64,000 nucleotides of DNA from Salegentibacter sp. Hel_I_6 (lineage in GTDB: Bacteria; Bacteroidota; Bacteroidia; Flavobacteriales; Flavobacteriaceae), in assembly GCF_000745315.1 (NCBI RefSeq), contig NZ_JQNQ01000001.1, forward strand, positions 806,001 to 870,000. Reading direction: 5' to 3'. Position numbers and translations under genes: made by a program. Positions 7,976 through 17,853 of the stretch are shown one piece after another. The notes under the pieces are model-generated. The model saw only the letters and a program-made list of their open reading frames with translations, was not told the origin of the DNA and searched no databases. Numbering within the stretch: the first letter of the stretch is position 1; each line of letters starts with the position of its first letter.

Positions 7976-10651
7976 ATGATTCCTAAATTTTTATATAGCC
8001 TTTTAATAATCCCACTTCTTTTATTTCAATCAGAATCTCAACATTATAAAGCAAATTCTGATGTCAATTTAAGGAATGGTCCTTCCACTTCATATCAAGT
8101 TCTTGATGTTTTAAAAATAGGAGACACAATTGAATTAATTGAAGAATCAAATACCTCATGGGCAAAAATCAAATTTAATGGAAATGAAGGATACTCCTCC
8201 TTGAGATTTTTCGAAAAAGTAACTATACCCACAGAGGAAGTGAATAATTCTTCATCCATAGACGCTGTTGATCGTGAAGAGGAAGATTATATTTCTAAAT
8301 TTTGGATCCAATGGTTAGCGATTGGAGGCCTATTATCCCTCCTGATTTTTTATTTAGGAAAGCGGAAGAGAAATAGGACTGCTGCAGTACTTTTATCCCT
8401 GTTCACAGGGTTTATGGGACTACAAAAATTCTACCTCGGTAAATTTTGGCAAGGTTTATTTTGCTTAGTTTTCTTCTGGACTTTAATTCCTTTCCTAATT
8501 GGTCTTTATGATATGGCCAAATTATCTTTTATGGATGAGGAAAAATTCCAGCTCATGTACAATAATATTATTTCTGATTTTAGGAAAGAAGGTTTAAAAG
8601 AGGAAACAATAAATAAGAAGAGAAATTTTGCATCAGAAAATTTTGAAAACACCTCCATGTCTTCAAATGAGGATATAGGTGCCGAGCCTTCGGCACAAAA
8701 TAAAAGATCATCTAAAAAGGTTATAAATTCTGACACTAATTACCCATCTTTTAGGTATCCTCCCAACTCCATAAATTCTAATCCTATATATAGTGAAAAT
8801 GAATCCCAGGAAATTCTAAATAAAGATGATTCCAGCTTTTTTGATGACTCTATTATTGATATTAGCGAGGAAGCAATAGATACCCAAATTCCAGAACAGC
8901 AAACTGAAGGGGAAACACCTGCTACTAAAAATAATATAAGTCAAGATTTTAATGATGTTCCATACTGGAGGCAATTTTATGTCTATTCTTATAAGGATAT
9001 CTTATTGGCTAGCGAGGCACAAAAGAAATACTATAAATATTTTCGAAATAAAATTTTGGAAGGTATTAAAATAGATATTGACGGAAATACCAACTATGCT
9101 TTCATTCTATATTTCGATTTACTTCAAGACTATGAGAATCATCGTGATGTTGTTACATTAGAAAAACAGTTCAAGTTGCTAGGCGAATGCTGTTCCAAAA
9201 CCAGAAGTTATTCTCTTTATTCACTCATTGATGTATTAAAAGAAAGAAATGATGAGTATTCCAAGAAGAAACTTGAAAAGCTTCAAGATCCTTATTCGCG
9301 ATACGAATTAGGTTTCTCAGACTACGATCCTTATTCTTATAGGCTTGGTAGAAGATATAAAGAAAAGCTTCAGTTAACCGAAAAACAGGAAACCTGGTTA
9401 AATAAATTTCATAATCCTTCAAATGTCTTCAATTCAATTGAAGGTTGTTGTATTGCAATTATTCAGCTTTATTTAAAAGTTTTAGGTAATCTGGATGAAA
9501 AGTTAAAGATAGAAGGCAGAGACCTAAATACAGAAGTTACAGCTTTGAAAGAGCAAGTAAAGACGCAGTCCTCTCCCTATAAAAATGTTTACGATTTTAA
9601 CTTTATGGAAGAAAGAGTACAAGAAGAAATCTTCCTTACTTTTTTTAAGAGGACCGAAAATGTAGTTAGGAAAAAATTCCATCACAAAAGAAAAATTTCA
9701 GAAGAATTCTCAATTACTGAAAAGAAGCTAAATATTCAATTTGAAGAAAATTTAGGAGAATCCTTTAATCAAATTTTAAATGAAAAAGATAATTCCATAG
9801 CAACACCAGATTTACCCACGCAAATTGAATTAAATGAACAAAATGTAAATAGATGGAAGATTGAATTTAAGGAAATATCCTCCTATTTGATTGCAAAAGA
9901 GAAAAATAACTTTATCCAAAAAATCGGGGATTTGGAAACTGCAAACCAAAAAAATCCCAACATAGAAAATATATTTTTTGAATCATCTAAGGCAATAGCT
10001 AAGTTCGATAGAACCAAAGCATTAGAGTATTATGTAAAATATATAAATTATGACCTTAACTCAGATAAAATTCATAATAAAAAATTAACTAAGACTGTTC
10101 AAAAATCCTTATTTCGGAACCAGGAAGAATTGATCAATTTTGAAAAAATAATTCAAAATTTAATTGATAATAGAAACCTGACCAATGCATTAAATGAAAT
10201 AAAGGATTTTTACAAACCAAAAAGAAGGAGGATTGTTCTCAATCAAAAAGAGATTGAGGATGTCAAAAATAAGCATAATAAAACAGTAAGTATTCTATCT
10301 GGTTATTTAGAAGACGAAGAAAAAGAGATTCAAAAAATAAATGATTCTGAAGAAGTTGAATTGTCCTTCACAAAAGTTACTGCTTCACATACATCCCTAT
10401 TTTTAGAAGACTTAAATCTAAATCCCTTCCACGAAGAGATGTTAACTAGGATAGCGAGTAATTCTTTTTCAATTGAACAAAAAACAGTTGAGGAGATGGC
10501 ACTTGAGAAAGGACAATTAAAAAATCAGCTTATTGACGATATTAATGAAATATGCTCTGAAATTTTAGAGGGTGAATTTCTTATTGAAGAGGATGAAGAT
10601 TACTACATAATGGAAGAATCTTTTTATAAAGATTTAATTAAAAAACAATAA
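7976..10651 (+). CDS. sngA: TerB_N/TerB_C protein with SH3b and TM2 membrane module (SngA-like)
   Basis: 891 residues. In order: signal peptide or anchor (1-21); bacterial SH3 domain (22-82, VNLRNGPSTSYQVLDVLK, WAKIKF); transmembrane helix (109-126); TM2 domain with two helices (132-186, LFTGFMGLQKFYLG); acidic linker (190-320); TerB_N-like helical domain (from 325, WRQFYVYSYKDILLA); a long charged middle; and a TerB_C-like domain at the end (about 790-891, LFLEDLNLNPFHEEML). TerB, ATPase and helicase in this order is the Shango (SngABC) anti-phage layout. The membrane module is not something I know from typical SngA and would place the SH3b outside and the TerB parts inside the cell. It ends 3 bp before sngB. 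The symbol is by architecture. Confidence 0.75.
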   Translation: MIPKFLYSLLIIPLLLFQSESQHYKANSDVNLRNGPSTSYQVLDVLKIGDTIELIEESNTSWAKIKFNGNEGYSSLRFFEKVTIPTEEVNNSSSIDAVDREEEDYISKFWIQWLAIGGLLSLLIFYLGKRKRNRTAAVLLSLFTGFMGLQKFYLGKFWQGLFCLVFFWTLIPFLIGLYDMAKLSFMDEEKFQLMYNNIISDFRKEGLKEETINKKRNFASENFENTSMSSNEDIGAEPSAQNKRSSKKVINSDTNYPSFRYPPNSINSNPIYSENESQEILNKDDSSFFDDSIIDISEEAIDTQIPEQQTEGETPATKNNISQDFNDVPYWRQFYVYSYKDILLASEAQKKYYKYFRNKILEGIKIDIDGNTNYAFILYFDLLQDYENHRDVVTLEKQFKLLGECCSKTRSYSLYSLIDVLKERNDEYSKKKLEKLQDPYSRYELGFSDYDPYSYRLGRRYKEKLQLTEKQETWLNKFHNPSNVFNSIEGCCIAIIQLYLKVLGNLDEKLKIEGRDLNTEVTALKEQVKTQSSPYKNVYDFNFMEERVQEEIFLTFFKRTENVVRKKFHHKRKISEEFSITEKKLNIQFEENLGESFNQILNEKDNSIATPDLPTQIELNEQNVNRWKIEFKEISSYLIAKEKNNFIQKIGDLETANQKNPNIENIFFESSKAIAKFDRTKALEYYVKYINYDLNSDKIHNKKLTKTVQKSLFRNQEELINFEKIIQNLIDNRNLTNALNEIKDFYKPKRRRIVLNQKEIEDVKNKHNKTVSILSGYLEDEEKEIQKINDSEEVELSFTKVTASHTSLFLEDLNLNPFHEEMLTRIASNSFSIEQKTVEEMALEKGQLKNQLIDDINEICSEILEGEFLIEEDEDYYIMEESFYKDLIKKQ

Positions 10652-10654
10652 ATA

Positions 10655-11965
10655 ATGGCAGCAAAAATTCGAGCAAAAGAATCAAAGGCGATAATTAATT
10701 CCTTATCAGGTGGTGTCGTACCGAGGATAGGAGTCCAACACATAACCGTCGGCCGAAAATTAGAAATTGAAGCTTTCACCTCTGCATTAGATGATGTTAA
10801 AAATGGTCACAGTATGTGTAAGTTTTGGATTGGGGATTTTGGTTCCGGTAAATCTTTTATGTTACATCTTTTAAATACCGTTGCCATTAAACAAAAATTC
10901 GTAGTAGCAAATGCTGATTTTACCCCTGACAATAGATTATATTCAAACGATGGTAAAGCCTTAGCCCTATACAGAGCAATAATGGACAACGTTGCTATCC
11001 AATCTAAACCAGAAGGTGGTGCTTTATCTACCCTTTTGGATAAATGGATAGAACAGGAAATATCTTCAACTGCTCAAAAAAATGGAGTTTCAATCCTGGA
11101 AATTCGTGATGAAAAATATCATCAACATATTGAACAAAGCCTCATGCTAACTGTAAACGAAGTTACTGATACTGGAGGTTTTGATTTCGGAGTGGTAGTT
11201 TTGAAATATTATGAAGGTTATATCAAAGATGATGATTATATAAAAAGAAGTGCCTTAAAGTGGCTAAAAGGAGAATACACTACGAAAACCGAAGCTAGAA
11301 AAGATTTAGGAGTTCGAGAGATAATCAATGACTTGAATTACTATGATATGTTGAAAAACTTCTGCCGATTGTTTGTAAGTATAGGATATAGTGGTTTTAT
11401 GATAAATCTTGATGAAGCCATCAACCTATACAAAATATCCACAGCCCCTACACGAGCGAAAAATTATGAAAAAATATTATCAATTTTCAATGATTGTTTT
11501 CAGGGTAAGGTTTCCAACTTATTTATCAATTTCGCTGGAACAAAAGAATTTTTAGAAAATGAAAGAAGAGGCTTATTTAGCTATGATGCATTAAAAACAA
11601 GGTTGGAAACAAATAAATTTGAAACAAATGAATTCCGTGATTATTCCCAGCCAGTAATTAAACTAAAACCATTAAATCATAGCGAAATATTTGTTCTACT
11701 TAAAAATTTAAAAGAGATTTTTGATTCAAATTATGATGTCCAAATCAATATCAATGATGATGATATAAAACTCTATATGGAAGAAGTTTTTAATAAGCCC
11801 GGTGCTGATGAATTTCTTACCCCTCGTGAAGTTATAAGAGACTTTTTAAATATTTTAAATATTTTAAGGCAAAATCCTTCAGCTGATAAAAAAGACTTGA
11901 TATCCCGAATTGAGGTTTCTGATGAGCGTCCGGAAGAGTATATAGATTCAATAGAAGAGTTATAA
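10655..11965 (+). CDS. sngB: P-loop ATPase, BrxD/DUF2791 type (SngB-like)
   Basis: 436 residues. Walker A is in WIGDFGSGKSFMLHLL (about 57-71) and a Walker B-like strand ends in FMINLDEA (about 248-255). The start (IINSLSGGVVPRIGVQHITV, then GRKLEIEAF) is typical of the BREX-associated ATP-binding family BrxD (DUF2791). The same ATPase family forms the middle gene of Shango. It probably hydrolyses ATP to load or drive the helicase partner on DNA. Its stop overlaps the start of the helicase gene (TAATG at 11963-11967), which indicates translational coupling. There are no BREX genes (brxC, pglX, pglZ) nearby, so this is not a BREX locus. Confidence 0.8.
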   Translation: MAAKIRAKESKAIINSLSGGVVPRIGVQHITVGRKLEIEAFTSALDDVKNGHSMCKFWIGDFGSGKSFMLHLLNTVAIKQKFVVANADFTPDNRLYSNDGKALALYRAIMDNVAIQSKPEGGALSTLLDKWIEQEISSTAQKNGVSILEIRDEKYHQHIEQSLMLTVNEVTDTGGFDFGVVVLKYYEGYIKDDDYIKRSALKWLKGEYTTKTEARKDLGVREIINDLNYYDMLKNFCRLFVSIGYSGFMINLDEAINLYKISTAPTRAKNYEKILSIFNDCFQGKVSNLFINFAGTKEFLENERRGLFSYDALKTRLETNKFETNEFRDYSQPVIKLKPLNHSEIFVLLKNLKEIFDSNYDVQININDDDIKLYMEEVFNKPGADEFLTPREVIRDFLNILNILRQNPSADKKDLISRIEVSDERPEEYIDSIEEL

Positions 11966-14100
11966 TGGCGTATAAGTTATTGTCAGAACCTATAAGGAAA
12001 TATATTAGAGCACAGGGATGGGAAGCTCTTAGACCTATTCAGGCAGCAGCAATACAAAAAATTACATCTACTGACCTTAATTATATTTTAGCATCTAAGA
12101 CAGCCTCAGGAAAAACCGAAGCCGCTTTTCTTCCAATACTTTCTAGCACTAATTTTAATGAGAAGGGAGTTCAGGTATTATATATTTCTCCCCTCATAGC
12201 CCTTATTAATGACCAAGTCAATAGAGTTGAAGACTTATGTAAAAACCTAGAAATAAATGTCACCAAATGGCATGGAGAGGCTAACAGGTCTCTAAAGAAA
12301 AAATTGATAAAAAATCCTAATGGAATTGTATTAATTACTCCTGAGTCAATTGAGGCAATGTTTGTAAATGCACCGTATAACATCACTAATCTATTCGGCA
12401 ACTTAAAATTTATAATTATTGATGAAATCCATTCTTTTTTAGGAGTAGACCGTGGCCTCCAACTGATGTCATTACTTTATAGAATTCAAAAAGAAGCCAG
12501 TCAAAACATACGTGTTATTGGACTCTCTGCTACGATTGGGGATGATAACTATATCCACGCAAAAAAATTGACGGGTAATGCACCAAATACTAAGGTTTTA
12601 TTGGACAGGACGAAAAAACCTACTATAGCAAAATTTAAATTCTATGAATCCACTTCAAAAGAGTTACCTCTAGACTTATTGAAGGATCTATACCTGGAAA
12701 CTAAAGAAAATAAAGCCTTGATCTTTCCAAATAGTCGTGGTAGAACCGAAGAGGTTGCAGTAAAACTGCATAGAATATCAGATAGACTCAATGGACATAA
12801 AAACTACTTCTCTCACCATTCTTCAGTCGATAAAGAAATTCGAGAAAGTGTAGAATTTTTTGCTAAGAACAATATAAGAAACAACTTTTGTATTTCTGCG
12901 ACTTCAACATTGGAATTAGGAATTGATATTGGAACAGTAGAGAAAATAATTCAAATTGACTCTACACATTCTGTAGCATCATTAGTGCAAAGAATTGGTC
13001 GGAGTGGCCGTAAAGACGGGCAGAAAAGTATGGTATGCCTATATGCCACTGACAAATGGAGCCTTTTACAATCCCTTGCTTGCTGGAGCTTATACCAAAA
13101 GGACTTTTTGGAACCTATCCATACTGCATTAAAGGCTTATGATATTTTATTACACCAATTATTATCTATCGTAAAGCAATATTCAGGAATCGAGATTAAA
13201 AATCTGGCCAATCTGCTCTCTACAAATCCAGTTTTTGAAAGTATTTCTACGGATGAAATTGAAAAACTCATTAATTATTCAATTGATGAAGATTATCTTG
13301 AGAAGATACGAAGTGAACTTATTTTAGGACTGGCGGGTGAAAAAATTGTCAATTCCCGAGATTTTTACAGTGTTTTTAATACTGAACCAGATTTCAAGGT
13401 AATCCATTCAGGAAGAAAAGTTGGACAAATTCCTTTCTCTCCTCAAATCAAGGTCAATGAAAATCTGCTTTTAGCAGCGAAAATCTGGAAAATTAAGGAC
13501 ATTGATTTTAAAGGTGGTATAATAGAAGTTATACCGGCGAAAGATGGCAAAGCGCCATCCTTTTCTGGAGGAGCTGGGGGAATACACCAAGAAGTTAGAA
13601 AAGAGATGTTGAAAATATTAAAATCACAAGCCGATTATGAAGAGTTAAATCAAGAATGCATAGATATTTTGAGCGAACTTAGATTTGAATTTAAAAAATT
13701 TCTAATTCAAAATTTTGATACGGACCGCCCCCTGATTAAAAAAGAAAACCAATTTGTATTCTATACATTTTCAGGTACCAAAATAAATAGGAGCCTATCT
13801 TTCCTTCTGGGAGTTTCAGGGACCGATGTAATATTAAATGATAACAACAGCTCCTTAGAAATACATGCAGACTCCTTTTCCAAAGTCATCTCGGAAATTA
13901 AAAAGAATTACAATAATGTAGACTTACATTTAAAGGAAAAGCTTTTGGAAAATGATAATTTATTAGCCTTTTCTAAATGGGGAATTTATTTGCCTTTGGA
14001 TTACAAGACCGAAATCGTAAAAGAAAGATATTTCGATTTTGAAGGAGCAATTAATTTAATTGAAAATTTAAATATAGTAGAGCATAAACGGGCAACATAA
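11965..14100 (+). CDS. sngC: superfamily 2 DEIH helicase, BrxHI/Lhr-like (SngC-like)
   Basis: 711 residues. Helicase motifs are complete: Q-motif-like RPIQAAAI (22-29), motif I ASKTASGKTEAAF (44-56), Ia YISPLIALINDQ, II IIIDEIHSF (DEIH), III GLSATIG, IV LIFPNSRGRTEEV, V SATSTLELGIDIG, VI SLVQRIGRSGR (about 340-350). Length and layout resemble the Lhr/BrxHI family. The C-terminal 250 residues are helical and Lys-rich. It is the third gene of the TerB-ATPase-helicase set and overlaps sngB by one base. It probably unwinds or moves along phage DNA; the Shango assignment is by gene order. Confidence 0.85.
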   Translation: MAYKLLSEPIRKYIRAQGWEALRPIQAAAIQKITSTDLNYILASKTASGKTEAAFLPILSSTNFNEKGVQVLYISPLIALINDQVNRVEDLCKNLEINVTKWHGEANRSLKKKLIKNPNGIVLITPESIEAMFVNAPYNITNLFGNLKFIIIDEIHSFLGVDRGLQLMSLLYRIQKEASQNIRVIGLSATIGDDNYIHAKKLTGNAPNTKVLLDRTKKPTIAKFKFYESTSKELPLDLLKDLYLETKENKALIFPNSRGRTEEVAVKLHRISDRLNGHKNYFSHHSSVDKEIRESVEFFAKNNIRNNFCISATSTLELGIDIGTVEKIIQIDSTHSVASLVQRIGRSGRKDGQKSMVCLYATDKWSLLQSLACWSLYQKDFLEPIHTALKAYDILLHQLLSIVKQYSGIEIKNLANLLSTNPVFESISTDEIEKLINYSIDEDYLEKIRSELILGLAGEKIVNSRDFYSVFNTEPDFKVIHSGRKVGQIPFSPQIKVNENLLLAAKIWKIKDIDFKGGIIEVIPAKDGKAPSFSGGAGGIHQEVRKEMLKILKSQADYEELNQECIDILSELRFEFKKFLIQNFDTDRPLIKKENQFVFYTFSGTKINRSLSFLLGVSGTDVILNDNNSSLEIHADSFSKVISEIKKNYNNVDLHLKEKLLENDNLLAFSKWGIYLPLDYKTEIVKERYFDFEGAINLIENLNIVEHKRAT

Positions 14101-15159
14101 TATATTCCTGCTAAGAGTTAGTAGTTTTATAGTTCTAAAATATTCCTAAAGAGCATAATATTGATAGTTTCGATAAGCCATTAATTTTATTTAATTTTTC
14201 TGAAAAATTGGTGTCAGGTAAAGGTCAGTGATATATTTCCATACCCGTTCAGCCCATTTCCACGGCATTTCGCAAAAGCTTCATTCCGGGAAAAGCGCTT
14301 CTCTACAAAGGTCTTGGACACCATCGAAGAAATTGCGACTTCCATTACGCTAATCCGATGAAAAATCGGATCGCTTCATTCCACTCGAAGTTTTTCGATG
14401 AAGTCCGCTTGATTGAGGTCCAGATCATAGTTCTTCCTTCCCAACAAAGTGGTGGTGTTTCCTGAGCTATATTCAACATCATCCTTACGCCCCTCCCCTT
14501 TTTAGGATGCAAATAACAACATCCTTTCCTGTACAGCGGCATAAAGCCGATTCGGCTTTGCCTACTCTTTTTATACGCTTTACCAGGCCAGGATGTTGTA
14601 ATGCAAATGCATCGAAAAAAGGTAATGTGACGGCGCTATAGGAAGTAAATCTATAAGGAAACGGTAGCCTCTGTTCAACACCTGAAAAAGCTTTGATCGA
14701 GTCTATGGTTAAAATTCAAAAAAAAGGAAAATGCTCTAGATATAATAAGTAAATCTATTTAAAAATGAATTCAATGAAGGTTAGGTTATCTATTCTAAAA
14801 CTGGATATGTTTTTTAAAGATAACAGTGGAAATTTTTGAATGGTTTTTAGTCTCCTTATTCAAAAATCTGCGTTTTCAAAATTCTTGATTTGATTCAAAT
14901 TTTAAATTTTACCTCAAATTAAATCAAAATACACCAAATCAAACGAAAATTTCATTTTCAAAAACACCCCAGAAATAGTATTTTAAAGTACTGATTTTCT
15001 GTTTCATACCATTACAGAGATTCTTCGGTTTTGACTTTCGCTAAATAATAAAATGCTTCGAAAAGGAATAGGGTTTTCCTTGATTCCTTTTTTCAAAAAA
15101 GCAGTTGGTGCAAACCAACATGTATGAAAAATTTTGTCCCGCCTGCGGGACGAAATCGA
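14101..15159. other. 1.06-kb region without a supported gene
   Basis: No frame here looks like a real gene. Seen are small hairpins (for example AAAGCCGATTCGGCTTT near 14542-14560), short open pieces in several frames that read like the decayed end of a mobilization or replication gene near 14240-14480, an AT-rich stretch (14740-15050), the hairpin GTTGGT-GCAA-ACCAAC at 15103-15118, and a strong hairpin GTCCCGC-CT-GCGGGAC at 15137-15152. The last one lies just outside the 3' end of the group II intron and may be the 3'-exon-side hairpin or a terminator. Confidence 0.4.
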
Positions 15160-17149
15160 ATGTCGAGTAGGTAAAGGGGAATTTCACCCCTAAACCTCTC
15201 ACAGAACCGTACGTGAATCTCTCAATTCATACGGCTCCTCTCAGCCAAGACTTTAAGGTTTAAGCCCTGAATATTGCCAATGTTCAAACAGGTAAGGTTC
15301 GAGCCTGCATATTTTCTGTAGATGTCGTAGCGCAAGGACCCACTGCTTTCGCTTAAACCTACGGTACTTATTACGTATCCATTTTGTCAAGCGAATGTGC
15401 AATGTTCTAAATAGCTTCTTAAGGCCTCCCAGTCGAAATTTACCGTAGTAGTTTATCCATCCTCTGATTTTAGGCCTCAACAGAGATGCAATTTTGTTCA
15501 ACGTGAACTGTACCATTTTATGAATGTTCATCCTGAAGAGCTCTTCATTTATCCTGTTGATGCTTTTCTGACTGATGGCAGGGGTGAAACCTAGTTTCAT
15601 TATGCCCCTTATTTTGACTACTCTGGGTTTAAAGGTGTGGCCCAGAAAATCGAACTTCTGGAACTTGACTTTAAACCTTGGTCTTTTCTTCTGATTTCTG
15701 CGACAGTAAACTATTCTTGTCTTCTCCTGATTCACTTCCAGTTTACACTCTTTGAATCGTCTTTCGATTTCTTCAAGAAGTCGATTAGCTTGAGGCAAGT
15801 GGTAACAATGAACCACAATGTCATCAGCGTAACGTTCAAACTGGATATCAGGATAACGCTTTTGGATCCACTTGTCGAATACAATATCCATAAAGATATT
15901 AGCTAATACAGGACTGATTACTCCGCCCTGTGGTGTGCCTTTACCATTTGGATTATGCAGCGTTCCATCCGATAATTGCACTGGTGCCTCCAGCCACCTT
16001 TTCACGTAAAGCAAAATATGCTTCTCCTGTGTATGGTGCTGAACAGCTTTCAGTAGCAGTTCATGATCAATATTGTCATAAAATCCTTTTATGTCCAAAT
16101 CAATGGCCCAGCTATATCGTAAACAATTTATACGACATTGGCTCAAGGCATCATGTGCAGATTTCCTGGGACGATACCCAAAACTGCTTGGACTAAAGGT
16201 GTGATCAACTATTGTGTTTAACTGCGATGCAATTACTTGTTGGGCAACCCGATCAACTACAGTGGGAATACCCAAGGGTCTCATTTTACCTTTCCCTTTT
16301 GGGATTAGTACCTGTCGAACAGGTTTAGGGAAGTAACTCCCACTGGCCATCCTGTTCCATAATGGGTACAGATATTTCCGTGGTTGACTACTTACTGTTT
16401 CAATGGATAATCCATCTACTCCAGCACTCCCTTTGTTGGCTTTTATTCTCTTAAAAGCTTCATTTACCTGCAACCTGCTAATAGGTTGCGTCTTGTGTTC
16501 TTCATTAAAAATCATCCTTAAATTTCTTTAAGTTGTAATACAATAAATGAACATGCTTGAGTGAAGTCCTTTGCTCACAAGATGATTAATCTTGTTCTCT
16601 AGAGTATTTTCGCTACTACGACTTCATCCGTCCCAATACCTAACGTCGCTACTTTCTGGTTCTTCCGCTTCGGGATTTTTACCATTTTTGCTTCTCATTT
16701 AGATATTGGTTCTCCTGTTCCTTGATAATGCCTGAGTATGATTCTTGCCTCCTATATGCCGGGTGTCGTATGGTCAGTAATCAGGTATCCACCATACTTA
16801 ATCTCTCGGAGCTGCTCTCTCCTCGATTTTGACACCGTAAAGGTCACTTTCGACACGTCCATAGAGGTTCACTTACGTTCAACTCCCATACTCTCACCAG
16901 ATCTTGTCGCTCAGTACCTGTTCTCTTAAAACAAGCACCACAAGGCGGTTTGAACAATACGCCTGAACATCTTGTTCGATAGGCCAACATTTTACGAAAC
17001 GGTACCGTGAGACTTCTAACTTACCATCTGAAAATGGGGTTAGCTCGTTTCTGTTTCTTCATAAAATTCTATCATCATTATCAAAGTTATGTTATCATTT
17101 CAATGAACTTTTAGGTTCTATTATACTCCCGTGATAACTCAGGACACAC
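15160..17149 (-). mobile_element. bacterial group II intron
   Basis: The intron lies on the minus strand. Its 5' end is placed at GTGTGTCCTGAG (17149 downward), matching the GUGYG rule. About 630 nt of ribozyme domains I-III precede the reverse-transcriptase gene (15253-16515). Domain V is a clear 34-nt hairpin at 15204-15237 (GAGCCGTATG ... GTACGGTTC), and domain VI plus the end CCTACTCGAC are at about 15160-15203. All parts needed for splicing and mobility look present. Exon boundaries may be off by a few bases. It is inserted in non-coding DNA next to the mobilization genes. Confidence 0.85.
15253..16515 (-). CDS. ltrA: group II intron reverse transcriptase/maturase
   Basis: 420 residues. 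RT blocks are complete, with KGSAGVDGLSIETV at the start, RPLGIPTVVDRVAQ, SSFGYRPRKSAHDAL, IDLDIKGFYDNIDH, GTPQGGVISPVLANI and the active-site box RYADDIVVHC (YADD about 229-232). They are followed by the maturase/thumb domain and a basic C-terminal tail with IRGWINYYGKF (GIIM-type X domain). No HNH endonuclease domain is seen after it. The protein stabilises intron splicing and primes reverse transcription during retrohoming. The reading frame is intact. Confidence 0.95.
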   Translation of the reverse strand: MIFNEEHKTQPISRLQVNEAFKRIKANKGSAGVDGLSIETVSSQPRKYLYPLWNRMASGSYFPKPVRQVLIPKGKGKMRPLGIPTVVDRVAQQVIASQLNTIVDHTFSPSSFGYRPRKSAHDALSQCRINCLRYSWAIDLDIKGFYDNIDHELLLKAVQHHTQEKHILLYVKRWLEAPVQLSDGTLHNPNGKGTPQGGVISPVLANIFMDIVFDKWIQKRYPDIQFERYADDIVVHCYHLPQANRLLEEIERRFKECKLEVNQEKTRIVYCRRNQKKRPRFKVKFQKFDFLGHTFKPRVVKIRGIMKLGFTPAISQKSINRINEELFRMNIHKMVQFTLNKIASLLRPKIRGWINYYGKFRLGGLKKLFRTLHIRLTKWIRNKYRRFKRKQWVLALRHLQKICRLEPYLFEHWQYSGLKP

Positions 17150-17328
17150 AGCAAGAGGGTAACACGTTGCACGGTGTTATTCGATTTCTTTTTTGGCAAA
17201 ACCCTGTGTTTATAGGGCTTTCTAAAATTTAAATTTTAAAAAGTATCCACCCGACTGGATATACCCCACTGGAAAGGCTCGTAAAACAAAGGTGGCCATA
17301 GCCAGTAAATAGTAAAATAGTATCCATT
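17150..17328 (+). other. candidate oriT/upstream region of the mobilization genes
   Basis: This stretch lies between the intron and bfmA. It contains an imperfect inverted repeat TAACACG-TTGCA-CGGTGTTA near 17160-17180 and a second one, ACCCTGTGTTTATAGGGCT, near 17202-17220. Paired inverted repeats just upstream of a relaxase operon are what oriT regions of Bacteroidota mobilizable elements look like. No nick-site consensus could be assigned, so this is a positional guess. Confidence 0.35.
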
Positions 17329-17853
17329 ATGGCGAAATCAAGACTACAATTAAAAGCAAATACGGCAAAGCGGTTCCGGGAGTTTTCTAAGAAAAACAGT
17401 AGCAACCAGTCTGAAACTTTAGACCTAGTCCTGGACTTTTTTGAGCAAAATAACCTCTCTCCTTTTGAAACTTTAGTGCCCTCAAAAGTGAGCCTGGAAC
17501 AACTGATTAAAAAAAGGATCGATGCCGTGATCGCCATCCTTAAAAATATTGAGAAGACCCAGACCAAACCGAGCTTGTTAATGCTGGAGTTACTAATGGA
17601 AGGGCGATCGGTTCCAAAACTTCAAGTGGCCAAAAAAGAAAACATTGTTGCTACTGATAAAAAAAGCCTGGCACAATTGGAATTGGAAATTTCCAGGCTT
17701 GAGGAGTTATTAAAAACTACCAAAAGAGATCTGGAGTACCTCATTCAAAATGTAGAAATAAAGAGTAATGCTTTTGGATCAGATTATCTAAAACTCAATA
17801 TCCCTCGGTCAGAATTTGAACATTATAAAATAGCCATCAAACAAAAAATCTAA
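17329..17853 (+). CDS. BfmA/BtgA-type mobilization accessory protein
   Basis: 174 residues. An N-terminal ribbon-helix-helix-like segment (KANTAKRFREFSKKNSSNQS, then ETLDLVLDFF) is followed by a long coiled-coil (about 105-145: LAQLELEISRLEELLKTTKR). This is the layout of the BfmA/BtgA family, small DNA-binding proteins that help the relaxase at oriT in Bacteroides mobilizable elements. Its TAA overlaps the relaxase ATG (17851-17855, TAATG), so the two are coupled. The family name is recalled, not searched. Confidence 0.75.
   Translation: MAKSRLQLKANTAKRFREFSKKNSSNQSETLDLVLDFFEQNNLSPFETLVPSKVSLEQLIKKRIDAVIAILKNIEKTQTKPSLLMLELLMEGRSVPKLQVAKKENIVATDKKSLAQLELEISRLEELLKTTKRDLEYLIQNVEIKSNAFGSDYLKLNIPRSEFEHYKIAIKQKI

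Noticed and set aside
10655..14100. BREX system, because the ATPase and helicase resemble BrxD and BrxHI
   Set aside because: No brxC, pglX or pglZ-type gene is next to them, and a TerB protein precedes them, which fits Shango better.
14345..14542. 65-codon open frame on the minus strand
   Set aside because: Composition and lack of any recognisable feature suggest chance; it lies in a decayed stretch.
15637..16196. Two plus-strand open frames inside the intron
   Set aside because: They are antisense shadows of the reverse-transcriptase gene.
16738..16929. 63-codon open frame in the intron 5' part
   Set aside because: It lies in the structured ribozyme region of the intron and is not expected to be translated.
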